A stretch of 64,000 bases of DNA from Anabaena sp. UHCC 0204 (lineage in GTDB: Bacteria > Cyanobacteriota > Cyanobacteriia > Cyanobacteriales > Nostocaceae). The stretch lies in NCBI RefSeq assembly GCF_009711975.1, contig NZ_VIKW01000009.1:101566-165565 (forward strand), given 5' to 3'. Shown here one piece after another: positions 17,782 to 28,309 of the stretch (the first letter of the stretch is position 1; every line of letters begins with the position of its first letter). The notes below the pieces were generated by a model that did not search any database, had not been told where the DNA came from, and saw only the letters and a program-made list of their open reading frames with translations. The position numbers were made by a program, and so were the translations under genes.

Positions 17782-18048
17782 TTAATCTTGGGAACGGTCA
17801 CAGTGGTAGGGATACAGCCACTCACATCGAAAGAGTCCATAAGTATGTTTTTCCAGCAAACTCCCAGCATGATACTTTTGGGAAATATTAATACCAGCTT
17901 TGGTTTTTACCTCATAAAGCCAAGGAAAAGAAGCGATCAAAACAGCCATAACACCAAAGAGATATAAAGAAAAAGTTACAGCTTTAGGGAATTTACGGGA
18001 CTGAATCTTGAGTTTTTTGGGCATAGAAATGATAAACTCAAAATCCAT
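17782..18048 (-). CDS. Small single-pass membrane protein, unknown function
   Basis: An 88-residue protein with a basic N-terminal stretch (KKLKIQSRKFPK), one membrane helix at about residues 25-44 (VTFSLYLFGVMAVLIASFPW) and a hydrophilic C-terminus with two cysteines (C74 and C83). I do not recognise a family. A second start, Met9 at 18,022-18,024 (MPKKLK), is plausible. It lies 6 bases downstream of the receiver-kinase gene on the same strand, so it is probably cotranscribed with the sensory operon. Confidence 0.65.
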   Translation of the reverse strand: MDFEFIISMPKKLKIQSRKFPKAVTFSLYLFGVMAVLIASFPWLYEVKTKAGINISQKYHAGSLLEKHTYGLFRCEWLYPYHCDRSQD

Positions 18049-18054
18049 TCTAGC

Positions 18055-19344
18055 CTAAAAATTTTGTGTTAACGGGATTTTCGCTAGAAATTCTGAGCCT
18101 CCTTCAGGACAACTATAATAAGTCAAAGTACCTTTGTAAATTTCTGTAATAATTTGGTAACTCGTAAATAAACCGAGTCCTACTCCTTTTCCCACTAATT
18201 TAGTAGTAAAAAATGGCTCAAATAAATGCTCTTGATACTCTTCTAAAATTCCTATCCCATTATCTTTGACACTAATCATTATTTGATTTTCTTCTATCAA
18301 TTTTGTAGTAATCCAAATTGTCGGTTCAAAGAAACTATCCATCATAGAAATTAAATCTGAATCAAATGAATCAATCGCATTTTGAAGAAGATTGAGTAAT
18401 ACCTGATTAAATAGATTTGCATGACCCATCAACATTGGTATATCTTCATAGTTTTTGCGAACTGAAATTAGTGAAGATTTATCTTTTAATGTAATTTGAT
18501 CACCTAGTGTGATGAGAACACTATCTATGTTATCACAAACATTAAATCGTTTAATTCCTGATTGATTCAGACGAGAAAAAATGTGCATTGCACAAACAAC
18601 TGAATTAATTCTTTCTGCACCCGTGCGGATAGAATACATAATTCTTGTAAAATCTTGAATCAGGAAGTCTAGATCAATTTCGTTAGTTAAATTGCTAATT
18701 TCTAAAGTTGCTTCTGGAAATGCTTGTTGATAAAGTTGAACTAAATTAATCAACGTTTGAGTATAGTCAAATGCTGGATTAAGATTACCAAGAATAAAAC
18801 TCAAAGGATTGTTAATTTCATGGGAAATTCCGGCTGTAATTCGGCTGGCATTAACTAGCTTTTCTTTTTGAATTAGTTCATATTGAGTATTTTGTAATTT
18901 TACAATCGTATTTTGCAGTTGCTCATTTTTAATTTTTAATTCATTTTGTAAGTTTTGGACTGTTAATTGATTTTGCACTCTTAACAGGACTTCTTCTAGA
19001 TGGAAAGGTTTGGTAATATAGTCAATACCTCCAGCTTGAAAGGCTTGAATTTTATCATTAATATCATTGCCAGCACTTAAGAAAATAATAGGGATTGAAC
19101 TAGTTTTGCTATCAGTTTTCAAAATTTTACATACTTCATATCCTCCCATTGTTGGCATATTAATATCTAGGAGAATTAAATCTGGTGGCAGGGTTTTGAC
19201 TGCCATTAATGCTGCTTGTCCACTGATTGCTTTCCGAATCTGATAATTTTGTTTTGATAAAAAATCAGATAAGAAGCGAATGTTTTCAAGTTTGTCATCA
19301 ACAATGAGGATATCTGCTAAAAATGCTCTATCTTGTATATTCAT
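18055..19344 (-). CDS. Receiver domain-histidine kinase (response regulator with kinase output)
   Basis: A 429-residue protein: an N-terminal receiver domain (residues 10-128; phosphate acceptor D60 in LILLDINMP, K112 in TKPF), a coiled coil (about 130-165), a histidine kinase dimerisation domain with H175 in GISHEINNP, and an ATPase domain with NLLQNAIDSF, DNGIGI and GKGVGLGLFTS. This order (receiver first) is typical of cyanobacterial kinases that receive phosphate from an upstream hybrid kinase and pass it on. It lies 48 bases downstream of the ethylene-receptor-like kinase on the same strand, so it is the probable partner. No DNA-binding domain. Confidence 0.93.
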   Translation of the reverse strand: MNIQDRAFLADILIVDDKLENIRFLSDFLSKQNYQIRKAISGQAALMAVKTLPPDLILLDINMPTMGGYEVCKILKTDSKTSSIPIIFLSAGNDINDKIQAFQAGGIDYITKPFHLEEVLLRVQNQLTVQNLQNELKIKNEQLQNTIVKLQNTQYELIQKEKLVNASRITAGISHEINNPLSFILGNLNPAFDYTQTLINLVQLYQQAFPEATLEISNLTNEIDLDFLIQDFTRIMYSIRTGAERINSVVCAMHIFSRLNQSGIKRFNVCDNIDSVLITLGDQITLKDKSSLISVRKNYEDIPMLMGHANLFNQVLLNLLQNAIDSFDSDLISMMDSFFEPTIWITTKLIEENQIMISVKDNGIGILEEYQEHLFEPFFTTKLVGKGVGLGLFTSYQIITEIYKGTLTYYSCPEGGSEFLAKIPLTQNF

Positions 19345-19392
19345 ATTAGGAATTTTATGTTTGACTTGTTTAAAATAAGTATGGGTACACCA

Positions 19393-22300
19393 TTAATTAT
19401 ACATATTATTTTTCCACTGCCTTTCTGTTGGTTTAATGAGGATCATGAGTTGATCAAATTGATAGCTTTCAATTAATCGAGTTAAATTTATAATCAACTC
19501 AGTTTGCTCAGATGGGATTTGAGAAATTAAATGAATACATTGGTAATCATTTCCTTGGGCGGCAGCGGAGTATAATTGATCAATCCATTCAATGGGCATG
19601 ATATCCAAATCGGCTCTATCAAGAGTTTTCTTGGCTGTATAAGCTGCTAAGTTTAAGGTATTTGTAGTATCTGAATTTGATTGGTGGGAATATTCTACTT
19701 GTAGATGCTTGACTAGGGCTTCGAGAATTTCTTCCCAACGAAATGGTTTACTGACGAAATCATCACAACCGGCATCTAAGCTTTCTTGACGTTGTTCTGT
19801 AAAGGCACTTGCCGTAATCGCAATAATTTTGGTGGGGGTAATTACTTGGTTAGATATTAATTTTTCCCTGAGCCTAATTTGCGAAGTCGCTGCATAACCA
19901 TCGAGGATTGGCATATGCATATCCATAAAGATGAGTTGGGGTTGCCATTGTTCCCAAAGGGCGATCGCTTCTTCTCCATTTTCCGCTTCTTGCACTTCAA
20001 AACCGAGATTTTTTAAGATTTTGCTCAATAGTAATCTATTCGCTATATTGTCTTCCACAACTAAAATACGATATTCCTGCCCAGGAGTAATAGTGGTTGT
20101 TCCTTGTATGGACAATGGACTGGCAATGGGGACGAATTCTGCTAATTTAGCCTGAATGGCAAATTTAAAACAACTACCTTGATTTAGTTGACTATGAACA
20201 GTAATTTCACCCCCCATTAATTCCACAAACTTCTGACTAATCCGTAAACCTAAACCTGTTCCTTCTTTGGATTTTTGACCGGCTTTTGTTTGTTGAAATG
20301 CTTGAAATAAATTACCAATTTCTGCTGCTGCGATACCAGATCCAGTATCTTCAATTTCAAAACTTAGGTTTTGTTGTGTTGAAGTAAATGGTTGTTCGTT
20401 CGTGTTTTTAATTCGCAGATGTATATGGCCTTGGTCAGTAAATTTGATGGCATTGCCTAATAAATTAATCAATACCTGACGGAGTTTATTTTCATCGGTT
20501 TTAATATATTGAGGTACAGTAATATCGTATTCAAAAATCAGTTGTAAGCCTTTAGATTGTCCTTTCATTTGAAACATAGCTTCAAGACTGGAAAGTAACT
20601 TATACAGATCAAAATCTGTTTCATAAAGAGTGATTCTTCCAGCTTCAATTTTAGACATTTCCAGGACATCATTAATTAATGCCAGCAAATGTTCACCACT
20701 ATGGTTAATGATTTCGATATATTTTTGATACTCAACAGTTAGAGATTGATCTTGCTGCATCAACTGAGTAAAGCCGAGAATGGCATTGAGAGGAGTACGC
20801 AATTCATGGCTCATATTGGCTAAAAATTCGCTTTTAGCCCGGTTAGCAGCGTCGGCGGCTTCTTTGGCTATTTTGAGTTCATCTGCCTGTTGCTGGGTTT
20901 GGGCAAATAGTTCTGCCTGTTGTACGGCAACTCCCAATTGATTACCTATTTGGGTGACAATTCCTACTTCTGCTGTTTGCCATTCTCGATGACTACCATT
21001 TTGATAAACTGCTAATAAGCCCCAGAGTTTTTGACCACAGAAAATGGGGCTAATGATGTAGGCTCGTGCTTGTAAATTTTCTAAAAGTTGAAGATAGCAG
21101 GAATCGAATCCGGCTTTGTAGATGTCATTAACACAGCAATGGCTATTTTTTTGGCGATAAACACCACCTTGGTTATTTTGTAAATAGGTATCGCGGATGG
21201 ATACGTCTGTACTGCTAAGTTGAGTAGTAATACAATCGGATTGAGCGACGGCACATTGGGTGAGTAGGGGATCATCTGCCCGGAGAGGAAGTAAGGCCTG
21301 CCAAGGCTCGGAAACAGACTCGGACACGAATTCACCGCTCCAGTCTGGGTTAAAGCGGTAAATTAGAACGCGATCGCATTCAACAGTTTGCCGTAGTTCA
21401 GTTGTAGTGATATTGAAAATAGATTTGAGGTTGAGGGTTTGACGCATTCGCAGAATTACGTCATTAATGGCCTTTTCTCTTTCTGCCATGACTCTCATCG
21501 CAGTTTCGGCAATTGTTCGTTCCCTAACTTCGACTTCTAAGGCGTTATTGGCGGCTACAAGTTCCGCAGTGCGTTCCTCCACCCGGAATTCTAGTTGTTG
21601 ATAAGCTTGGTGTTTCTCTTCCTCTGCCCATTTGCGTTGTAATTCCGTAGCAGCCCTGGCAGCAAAGACACTCAACAGGGCTTTGGTGCGTTCGTCTGTA
21701 AAAAAGGGTTTGGTATCAATAATACAAAGGTTGCCAATTAACCTTTGATTTATATCTAACAATGACACCCCTGCATAGCTTTGTGCCTCTATTTGTTTCA
21801 ATAATGAAGCCTGGGGAAAAATTTGTTGTAAATCACTTACATAAGAACACAGGACTTTACTCTCAAATACCACTTGGCAAGGAGTACCTTCCAATTCATA
21901 TTCAATGTTTTCTGCTAGATGATTGCCAGCCCATAGCGCCAGGGTATGTAGCTTTTCTAATGAATTATCAACAACCTCCGACACCATGACATAGGCAACA
22001 TCCAGAGCGGTGGCTAGATTTTGGACTAGAGCCGGAAAAAAATCATCTCCAGTCACAGAAGCTGTACTACTAACAATGGTTTGCAGGGTTTCTTCGGTGC
22101 GTTTTCGTTCTGCTATTTGGATTTCTAATTCTCGGTTGATGATTTGGAGTTGTTCAGGTGTTTGCAATGCCAAAAATTGTGGTAAAAGTTCTATTAGTTG
22201 TAAAGCAGTATAACAAGAAACTATGGCTGTCATGGCTTTTTCTATACCTGTCAACCAGTAATCTGGATGCCACAGTGTCCATATTTCCAATAGATGCCCC

Positions 22301-22539
22301 GTACCACAAAGGATAATGAAAGCACCAAACAGGACAAAGACATTGGAGAAGGGAACATCACTCCGCTTACTGACAAAATAGATCAGCATTGTGGGAATGG
22401 AGAAATAAGCGATCGCAATTAGTGCATCACTAAGTATGTGTAAACCTACTAGAGGACTTTGCCAAAGATAGCAATGCCCGTGCGGTATATAGAAATTAGC
22501 CGCTAGAAGATTTGGAAATAATGTCAATATAGTTTCCAT
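19393..22539 (-). CDS. Hybrid histidine kinase with ethylene-receptor-type sensor domain and two GAF domains
   Basis: A 1048-residue membrane sensor. Residues about 30-120 form three membrane helices matching the ethylene-binding domain of plant ETR1: D38, Y45, I75, C78 and H82 correspond to ETR1 D25, Y32, I62, C65 and H69, the copper- and ethylene-binding residues. Then a coiled coil, a GAF domain (about 160-300), a second coiled coil, a phytochrome-like GAF domain (about 355-540) with C481 where cyanobacteriochromes bind bilin, a HisKA domain with H578 in NMSHELRTP, an ATPase domain and a receiver domain ([11 protein letters not shown]), and about 80 unclassified C-terminal residues. The architecture recalls Synechocystis Slr1212 (SynEtr1), an ethylene and light sensor. 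It opens a two- or three-gene operon. Confidence 0.93.
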   Translation of the reverse strand: METILTLFPNLLAANFYIPHGHCYLWQSPLVGLHILSDALIAIAYFSIPTMLIYFVSKRSDVPFSNVFVLFGAFIILCGTGHLLEIWTLWHPDYWLTGIEKAMTAIVSCYTALQLIELLPQFLALQTPEQLQIINRELEIQIAERKRTEETLQTIVSSTASVTGDDFFPALVQNLATALDVAYVMVSEVVDNSLEKLHTLALWAGNHLAENIEYELEGTPCQVVFESKVLCSYVSDLQQIFPQASLLKQIEAQSYAGVSLLDINQRLIGNLCIIDTKPFFTDERTKALLSVFAARAATELQRKWAEEEKHQAYQQLEFRVEERTAELVAANNALEVEVRERTIAETAMRVMAEREKAINDVILRMRQTLNLKSIFNITTTELRQTVECDRVLIYRFNPDWSGEFVSESVSEPWQALLPLRADDPLLTQCAVAQSDCITTQLSSTDVSIRDTYLQNNQGGVYRQKNSHCCVNDIYKAGFDSCYLQLLENLQARAYIISPIFCGQKLWGLLAVYQNGSHREWQTAEVGIVTQIGNQLGVAVQQAELFAQTQQQADELKIAKEAADAANRAKSEFLANMSHELRTPLNAILGFTQLMQQDQSLTVEYQKYIEIINHSGEHLLALINDVLEMSKIEAGRITLYETDFDLYKLLSSLEAMFQMKGQSKGLQLIFEYDITVPQYIKTDENKLRQVLINLLGNAIKFTDQGHIHLRIKNTNEQPFTSTQQNLSFEIEDTGSGIAAAEIGNLFQAFQQTKAGQKSKEGTGLGLRISQKFVELMGGEITVHSQLNQGSCFKFAIQAKLAEFVPIASPLSIQGTTTITPGQEYRILVVEDNIANRLLLSKILKNLGFEVQEAENGEEAIALWEQWQPQLIFMDMHMPILDGYAATSQIRLREKLISNQVITPTKIIAITASAFTEQRQESLDAGCDDFVSKPFRWEEILEALVKHLQVEYSHQSNSDTTNTLNLAAYTAKKTLDRADLDIMPIEWIDQLYSAAAQGNDYQCIHLISQIPSEQTELIINLTRLIESYQFDQLMILIKPTERQWKNNMYN

Positions 22540-22900
22540 AATTTAACCTTGTTGACCTAAAACCACCAGTTATGCTAACCAGTGGCATTCAGTGATAATT
22601 AGGATTAGTAACTTTATTTATTAGTATAAATCCTGAATCTTAACTAGGTTAAATTTTGACACTTTAATAATAATTAAGGCTTGCTGAAAAAAAGTCTTTT
22701 CGTTGCTAGGAATCAGGAGATAGGAGCGCAGTCCCTGCACCCATTCACCGCAGAAGAATTATAAAAAGATCAGGATAGTCTTGAATCTGGGTTATTAAGC
22801 GTTCTTAGTTCTCAATTGTCACAAGGAACTGGTGATTGGTGATAATTTTACTTAATTACCCATTACCAATCACCAATTACCCATTACCAACTTAAAATAA
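22540..22900. other. 361-bp spacer upstream of the sensory operon
   Basis: No gene seen. The half next to 22,540 should hold the promoter of the hybrid kinase. Near 22,826-22,888 lie GGTGATT/TACCAATCACC heptamer runs in opposite orientations, able to form a long hairpin just downstream of the PSRP-3 gene; they may end its transcript. No clear regulator site can be named. Confidence 0.5.
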
Positions 22901-23200
22901 TCAGGCGCTACCAGTGAAGGCAACTTCTGGAAATTTCAACTGCGCTTCTGCCATTGGACGGTTTCTGCCTTCCTCTTGCCAGTAGTTAATCACTTCGGTG
23001 GCTTTGTTGAGCAACTCCACGCGATCAACATCTGTAATCCAGTGTTTGGATTCTAACTCTTTTTTTAGCTCTTCCCAGGCATCATTTCTGGGCCAAAAAA
23101 AGTATTTGGTTAAGGGACTAGAGCCTTTACCAACAACCTGATCAACTGCTAGGGCGACGTTTTCGTCTAGCCAGAGAATTTTTAAAATGAACTTGGTCAA
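22901..23200 (-). CDS. ycf65: Ribosomal protein PSRP-3 / Ycf65 (cS23)
   Basis: A 99-residue protein that I recognise as PSRP-3, a small-subunit ribosomal protein found in cyanobacteria and plastids. Typical sequence: [20 protein letters not shown] then [19 protein letters not shown] and [13 protein letters not shown]. It binds the 30S subunit and probably aids translation of some mRNAs. It is a single gene; the region after its stop codon contains heptamer repeats. Confidence 0.95.
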   Translation of the reverse strand: MTKFILKILWLDENVALAVDQVVGKGSSPLTKYFFWPRNDAWEELKKELESKHWITDVDRVELLNKATEVINYWQEEGRNRPMAEAQLKFPEVAFTGSA

Positions 23201-23384
23201 TTACACCTCCGGGGAATATCCGGGTTTTACTTACTCAGTTTGCGACCCCTCATTTTAACCCAATCTCTGTCCAATTGACCAATGACTATTGATAACTGGA
23301 AAATGGGAAATAGGCAACTTAATTCTTTTACTACTTTTGCTGAATATGTGATATGATTGTTACTATTTATCAAAATTAGTAGCT

Positions 23385-24461
23385 TCACGTTAATTCTATT
23401 TGAGAATCATCACCAATTAAAAAGCGTAAGGCTTTAGGACGGCGGGGTGCAATAGTCAATTCTGCACGTTGTCCAATCAGGCTATCAATAATTCGTTGCT
23501 GAATGCCGGTAATTTTAGCACCTTCTAAAATAACGCTGTGTTCTAAATCTGTTTCTATCAGTGTTGAATGATCAGCAATGCTACTATAGGGTCCGATAAA
23601 ACAATTTTCTAAATAACAATTATTACCAATCACTACAGGTCCACGAATTGTACAGTTAATGATTTTCGATTCAGCCCCAATTTGCACTCTGCCAATAATC
23701 TGAGTTTTAGTATCAACATCGCCTAAAATTGATTTTGTCAAACAGGTATCAAGAATGAGACGGTTAGCTTCTAATAAATCATCTTTTTTACCTGTATCTA
23801 ACCACCAACCGTCCAGATTACAAGCGACAACTTGCTGTTGTTGATCTATTAAACATTGGATAGCATCCGTGATTTCTAGTTCACCTCTAGCTGAAGGTTT
23901 AATTAGAGAAATCGCATCATGGATCAGGGGTGAAAAGAAATAAACCCCTACCAATGCTAAGTTTGAAGGGGGTATTTTTGGCTTTTCAATTAACTGTAAT
24001 ACTCTGCCTTTTTCATCAACCTTAGCCACACCAAAAGCACTAGGATTTGGCACTTCCCGCAAAAGAATCAAGGCTTCGGGCTGCTGTTGAGTAAATTTAT
24101 CCAAAAATGATTTTAAATCCCCTTGTTGAATCAGGTTATCTCCCAAATACATAACAAATGGGGAATCTTTTAAAAAAGGACGCGCAACTTGGACTGCATG
24201 GGCTAATCCTGCGGGCTGTTCTTGTAAAATATAGGTGATATTTAGACCGAACTTTTCGCCATTGCCGGTTTTACTTTTGACTTCTGCTCCTGTTTCTGGA
24301 CTGATAATAATACCAATATCAGTTATCCCCGCAGCAGCCATTTCTTCAATGCCATACCATAAAATTGGTTTATTAGCAACTGGAACAAGTTGTTTCGCAC
24401 CTGTATAAGTTAATGGACGTAAACGAGTACCTTTTCCACCAGATAAAATAAGTGCTTTCAT
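23385..24461 (-). CDS. rfbA: Glucose-1-phosphate thymidylyltransferase, long form
   Basis: Makes dTDP-glucose from glucose-1-phosphate and dTTP, the first step of dTDP-L-rhamnose synthesis. The nucleotidyltransferase signature GGKGTRLRPLT is at residues 7-17. After about residue 240 a left-handed beta-helix (hexapeptide) domain follows, giving 358 residues, so it is the longer StrD-like form rather than the 290-residue RmlA. The start is the ATG at 24,459-24,461, which overlaps the rfbD stop codon as ATGA; a further in-frame ATG upstream lies inside rfbD and is unlikely. Last gene of the rfbC-rfbD-rfbA operon. rfbB (4,6-dehydratase) is not in the window. Confidence 0.93.
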   Translation of the reverse strand: MKALILSGGKGTRLRPLTYTGAKQLVPVANKPILWYGIEEMAAAGITDIGIIISPETGAEVKSKTGNGEKFGLNITYILQEQPAGLAHAVQVARPFLKDSPFVMYLGDNLIQQGDLKSFLDKFTQQQPEALILLREVPNPSAFGVAKVDEKGRVLQLIEKPKIPPSNLALVGVYFFSPLIHDAISLIKPSARGELEITDAIQCLIDQQQQVVACNLDGWWLDTGKKDDLLEANRLILDTCLTKSILGDVDTKTQIIGRVQIGAESKIINCTIRGPVVIGNNCYLENCFIGPYSSIADHSTLIETDLEHSVILEGAKITGIQQRIIDSLIGQRAELTIAPRRPKALRFLIGDDSQIELT

Positions 24462-25345
24462 AGAGATGTTTCCTGTAATTCTTTTAACATTAACCTTAGT
24501 CTTTGTCGCCAATGAGGGGGATAAGTTCCCAAGATTTTGGATATTTTCTCACAAGCTAGGACAGAATAGGCCGGACGTTTTGTGGGTGTGGGATATTCGG
24601 GAGTGGTAATAGGGATAATGTTTTCAATTGTGAGGGGAAAGCCTAATTTTTCTGCTTCTTCAAAAATAGCGATCGCCAAATCGTACCAACTAGCAACACC
24701 GCTGTTTGTATAGTGGTAAATACCAGCGATTTCTGATGTTAATTTGGGGATAATTTGGGTAATTGTTAAAGCTATATCTTGGGACCAAGTAGGACTACCA
24801 ATTTGATCTGCAACTACTCTCACTTCTGGTCTTTCTTTCCCAACTCGTAACATGGTTTTCACGAAGTTGCTTTTTCCATAAGTTCCATAAACCCAAGCTG
24901 TCCGGAGGATTATATGTTGAGGACAAGTTTTTTGAATTGCTATTTCTCCCGCTAATTTTGTCTGTCCATATACACTCAATGGATTGGTAATATCGGTTTC
25001 TTGATAGGGAAAATGATTATTACCATTAAATACATAATCTGTGGAAATATGAATTAAAAAACTTCCTAATTTTTGACTTTCTTCGGCGATAATTTCCGGG
25101 GCGATCGCATTAACTACATGAGCAATTTCTGGTTCACTTTCTGCCTGATCCACTGCGGTATAAGCAGCAGCATTGATAATAATTTCTGGTTGGATTTCTC
25201 TGATAATTAAACGGATGATATCAGGTTGTGTTAAATCTATTTGTGGACGGTTAACTGCAATCAGGTTGTAGTGAGAGGAAAGGGTATTTTGTAGTTCTGT
25301 ACCAACTTGTCCATTACTACCTATTAATAATATGGATTTATTCAT
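24458..25345 (-). CDS. rfbD: dTDP-4-dehydrorhamnose reductase
   Basis: Last enzyme of dTDP-L-rhamnose synthesis, reducing dTDP-4-keto-rhamnose with NAD(P)H. Rossmann nucleotide-binding motif GSNGQVG at residues 9-15, and the catalytic pair YGQTK (Y and K) in LSVYGQTKLAGE. Middle gene of the operon: its ATG (25,343-25,345) overlaps the end of rfbC by 8 bases and its stop overlaps the rfbA start by 4 bases, so translation is coupled. The frame is open 10 codons further upstream within rfbC, but MNKSILLIGSNG is the natural start. Confidence 0.94.
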   Translation of the reverse strand: MNKSILLIGSNGQVGTELQNTLSSHYNLIAVNRPQIDLTQPDIIRLIIREIQPEIIINAAAYTAVDQAESEPEIAHVVNAIAPEIIAEESQKLGSFLIHISTDYVFNGNNHFPYQETDITNPLSVYGQTKLAGEIAIQKTCPQHIILRTAWVYGTYGKSNFVKTMLRVGKERPEVRVVADQIGSPTWSQDIALTITQIIPKLTSEIAGIYHYTNSGVASWYDLAIAIFEEAEKLGFPLTIENIIPITTPEYPTPTKRPAYSVLACEKISKILGTYPPHWRQRLRLMLKELQETSL

Positions 25346-25883
25346 AAACTTCGGCATTTTTAAAGGTTTGAGCATTACTATCTTTAGCTGATAAAATTGG
25401 GGCTGTTTCGAGAGGCCAATCTATAGCTAAATCTGGATCATTCCAAAGAATTGAGCGATCGCCTCCTGGTGCATAATAATCTGTAGTTTTATAGATAACT
25501 TCGGCAACTTCTGAAAGTACGAGAAACCCATGTGCAAAACCTGCTGGTATCCACATTTGGCATTTATTTTCAGCACTGATTTCGTAACCTATCCACTGTC
25601 CAAATGTGGGGGAGTTTTTTCTAATATCTACAGCAACATCAAATATTGTCCCAGCAACAGCGCGGACAAGTTTACCTTGAGGTTGAATAATTTGGTAGTG
25701 CAATCCTCGCAAAACATTATATTCAGATTTCGAGTGATTATCTTGAACGAAGTTAACCGTGATTCCCAGTTTTTCTGTAAATATTTTTTGGTTATAGGAT
25801 TCCAAAAAAAAGCCCCGTGAATCTTGGAATACTTGGGGTTCGAGGATGAGTACATCAGGAATGGAGGTGGGGATAATGTTCAT
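25338..25883 (-). CDS. rfbC: dTDP-4-dehydrorhamnose 3,5-epimerase
   Basis: A 181-residue cupin-fold enzyme converting dTDP-4-keto-6-deoxyglucose to the rhamno form. Visible family signatures: EPQVFQDSRGFFLESYNQ near the N-terminus, FVQDNHSKSEYNVLRGLHYQ (catalytic His in LRGLHYQ), and IPAGFAHGFLVLS. First gene of a three-gene minus-strand operon ending in rfbA. dTDP-rhamnose would feed exopolysaccharide or glycan synthesis, in line with the GT4 gene 1 kb away. Confidence 0.95.
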   Translation of the reverse strand: MNIIPTSIPDVLILEPQVFQDSRGFFLESYNQKIFTEKLGITVNFVQDNHSKSEYNVLRGLHYQIIQPQGKLVRAVAGTIFDVAVDIRKNSPTFGQWIGYEISAENKCQMWIPAGFAHGFLVLSEVAEVIYKTTDYYAPGGDRSILWNDPDLAIDWPLETAPILSAKDSNAQTFKNAEVYE

Positions 25884-26025
25884 TGAATATGCAATTTTCT
25901 ATAAAAACTAGTTAGACAATAGCACAAAATGTTAATTTTACAACTTGATCTCACAGAAATTTTCCCATACTAGAGGATATCGCCTCTTCCTGTATACTAA
26001 TCTGTAGTTTTATATATAGCCATTG

Positions 26026-26877
26026 ATGAAAACAGATTCGATTTTCTATCAAATATTTCAAACTTTACCAACTGTCCTATTTGAACTATTAGGAGAATCT
26101 CCATCAAATGCCATTGGGTACAAGTTTGATTCAGTGGAAGTTAAAGAGTTAGCATTTCGCTTTGATGGGATATTTTTCCCTCCAGATGATGATAAACTAA
26201 TCTATTTTGTAGAAGTACAATTTCAGCAACGAGATAATTTTTACTGGGACTTATTTGGAGAAATATTTCTCTACTTGAAGTTATATCGTCCTCAACAGAA
26301 TTGGTATGCAGTCGCTATATTTCCTAATCGTAGCACTGATACGGCTGAACCAATTCAGTATCAAGAATTATTTCATCCAGGCAGAATCTCACGTATATAC
26401 TTAGATGAACTGGAAGAAACAAGTGCTGATTCTATTGGTTTGGGAATGTTAGAATTAATAGTAGCGCAACAAGCGCAAACTAGGGAAAAAGCAATCAAAC
26501 TGAAAGAACAAGCACGGGTATCTTTAACAGAGCCAATAATTCAAGAAAAAGTTCTAGAATTGGTAGATAAGATACTAGTATACAAGTTTCCTTACTTAAG
26601 TAGTCAGGAGTTAGAAGCAATGTTTGGACTAGATGAATTGAAGCAAACACGGTATTTTCAAGATGTTAAGGAAGAGGGGAAAATTGAAGGGAAAGTTGAA
26701 GGGAAATTCGAGGAAAAATTAGAGATTATACCCTTGCTATTACGTTTAGGGTTAAGTGTGGAAGCGATCGCATCTGAGTTAAATTTAGATGTAGAATTAG
26801 TGAGGAATGTAGCACAAAAACAGTCAACAATATCCCCTTCTACGGAAATAACTGATATTGATCAACAAGAAGATTAA
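26026..26877 (+). CDS. Rpn-family recombination-promoting nuclease (DUF2887 type)
   Basis: A 283-residue PD-(D/E)XK-fold protein. The N-terminal nuclease-like region shows KTDSIFYQIFQTLPTVLFEL, then the core FRFDGIFFPPDDDK...YFVEVQFQQRDNF in which D, E and Q of the FDG and EVQ motifs match the Rpn active site. The C-terminus (about 215-280) has KEEGKIEGKVEGK repeats and a helical tail. Rpn proteins are DNA nucleases that stimulate RecA-independent recombination; in cyanobacteria they are numerous and often decayed. I take the ATG at 26,026; a TTG directly before it (26,023) is in frame. No partner gene. A pseudogene of the same type lies at 44,882. Confidence 0.85.
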   Translation: MKTDSIFYQIFQTLPTVLFELLGESPSNAIGYKFDSVEVKELAFRFDGIFFPPDDDKLIYFVEVQFQQRDNFYWDLFGEIFLYLKLYRPQQNWYAVAIFPNRSTDTAEPIQYQELFHPGRISRIYLDELEETSADSIGLGMLELIVAQQAQTREKAIKLKEQARVSLTEPIIQEKVLELVDKILVYKFPYLSSQELEAMFGLDELKQTRYFQDVKEEGKIEGKVEGKFEEKLEIIPLLLRLGLSVEAIASELNLDVELVRNVAQKQSTISPSTEITDIDQQED

Positions 26878-26923
26878 TTCTTGATGATTATTGAATTTGG
26901 GGATCTGAAACTGACAAGATCCC

Positions 26924-27991
26924 TCAAATATATTTTTTCAAAACTTCAACTGTAGCCAGTCCGGTTTTTTCCCAACTAAATTGATTTGCTCTTTTTAGAC
27001 CTTTTTCTGAAAGTTGTTTTCTTGTTTCTGAATCATTGGCAATCGTTTGCATTGCGGCTGTAATTTCCCCTGTATTATAGGGATTAATTAAAATAGCCGC
27101 ATCTCCGGCAACTTCTGGAAGTGAGGAAACATTAGAAGTAATAACTGATGTACCACAAGCCATTGCTTCTAAAACTGGTAAACCAAATCCTTCCCAAAGA
27201 CTGGGAAAAACTAGCGCGATCGCTTGATTAATAATTATTGGTAATTCGTCATAAGATACATAGTTAAGGAATTTAACGAGATGATTAATTCCTAATTCTT
27301 GAGTTTGTATTTCTAATAATGGAGAGTAACGTTGATCATAAGGTCCTGCTAACCATAGTTCATAGTCATTTCTGTGAGGTAGTGCAGAAAAAGCGGTAAT
27401 TAATCTTTGCAGGTTTTTGTAAGGGTCTTGACGACCGATGTATAGGAAGTAATTGCGTTTAGGGAGGTTAAGGAATTGGAATTGTGAGCGATCACCAGCC
27501 AGAGGAATTGGTGTTATTTTATTACTAGGAATATGGAAAAAATCAACTAAATCTTTAGCTGTTGCTTGGGAATTACAAATAATATGTTCTGCTTGATTAC
27601 AAACTTGGGGAACGTAGTAACGATGGTATGGTGTGAGTGGTGAATAGGGTTTAGGAAAGCGTAGAGGTATCATGTCATGATACATGACAATAAAACGACA
27701 GTTGGTATATAGGGGTGCTTCGGGAATGGGAGAAAATAAAAGTTGAGATTGGAGGGTTTGATAAATTTTTGGTAGTTGGAATTGTGTCCACAATAAGCGG
27801 TTTAAATGTCCTTTAATACCTTGTGCTGATGTTAGATTATTAGGAGTTTGATAGCAATTATTGTTCGGGAAAGATTGTGAAGTTAAAAGTGTTGGATCAA
27901 GTTTTTGTAAGTGAGGTAAAAGATTGAGAGCGTAAGTAGTTGTACCTGTGGGTTTTGTGAGGAGAAATGAAAGGTTAATGACTAATTGCAT
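26924..27991 (-). CDS. Glycosyltransferase family 4 (GT-B fold)
   Basis: A 355-residue retaining glycosyltransferase. The C-terminal donor-binding half has [20 protein letters not shown] and the GT4 nucleotide-sugar motif [19 protein letters not shown] with its E-x7-E pair, then [18 protein letters not shown]. The N-terminal half is the acceptor domain. No membrane helix; likely works at the inner face of the membrane. It sits near rfbCDA and may use dTDP-rhamnose, but that is inference. Converges with the Rpn gene. Confidence 0.9.
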   Translation of the reverse strand: MQLVINLSFLLTKPTGTTTYALNLLPHLQKLDPTLLTSQSFPNNNCYQTPNNLTSAQGIKGHLNRLLWTQFQLPKIYQTLQSQLLFSPIPEAPLYTNCRFIVMYHDMIPLRFPKPYSPLTPYHRYYVPQVCNQAEHIICNSQATAKDLVDFFHIPSNKITPIPLAGDRSQFQFLNLPKRNYFLYIGRQDPYKNLQRLITAFSALPHRNDYELWLAGPYDQRYSPLLEIQTQELGINHLVKFLNYVSYDELPIIINQAIALVFPSLWEGFGLPVLEAMACGTSVITSNVSSLPEVAGDAAILINPYNTGEITAAMQTIANDSETRKQLSEKGLKRANQFSWEKTGLATVEVLKKYI

Positions 27992-28098
27992 TTTTCATCA
28001 TTCATTTTGAGAAAATTTAATAGATAATTGCATTTTTAGTGAGTTGGGTTATTAATAAATTGGTGTTACAACCCTTGTAGAGACAGTTGTTTGCGTTG

Positions 28099-28309
28099 GC
28101 TTGTTCACCACCATTAGATTATGGAAGACCAATCAGCCATTGGACAGCCAGAGAACTGACAGAGGAAATTATGAAACAAGGAATTATTGAAAGTATATCA
28201 GTTCGCCATGCAGGAAGATTATGAGAAGAAGCAGAACTGAAACCAGATGCCTCGCGCTACTGCTTAACACCCCCTGTAGATGAAGAATTTGATACTAAAG
28301 TAAAAGATC
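28099..28309 (+). pseudogene. Decayed fragment of an IS630-type transposase (N-terminal HTH part)
   Basis: Reading from 28,099 gives SPPLDYGRPISHWTARELTE, then MKQGIIESISVRHAGRL, an in-frame TGA (about 28,222), and EEAELKPDASRYCLTPPVDE followed by FDTKVKD. The order of helix-turn-helix segment, LKP.xSRY motif and EEF.TKVKDI is that of IS630-family transposases. Start, the catalytic DDE part and both ends are missing. The frame is cut at 28,310 by a small inverted-repeat element. Clearly non-functional. Confidence 0.75.
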
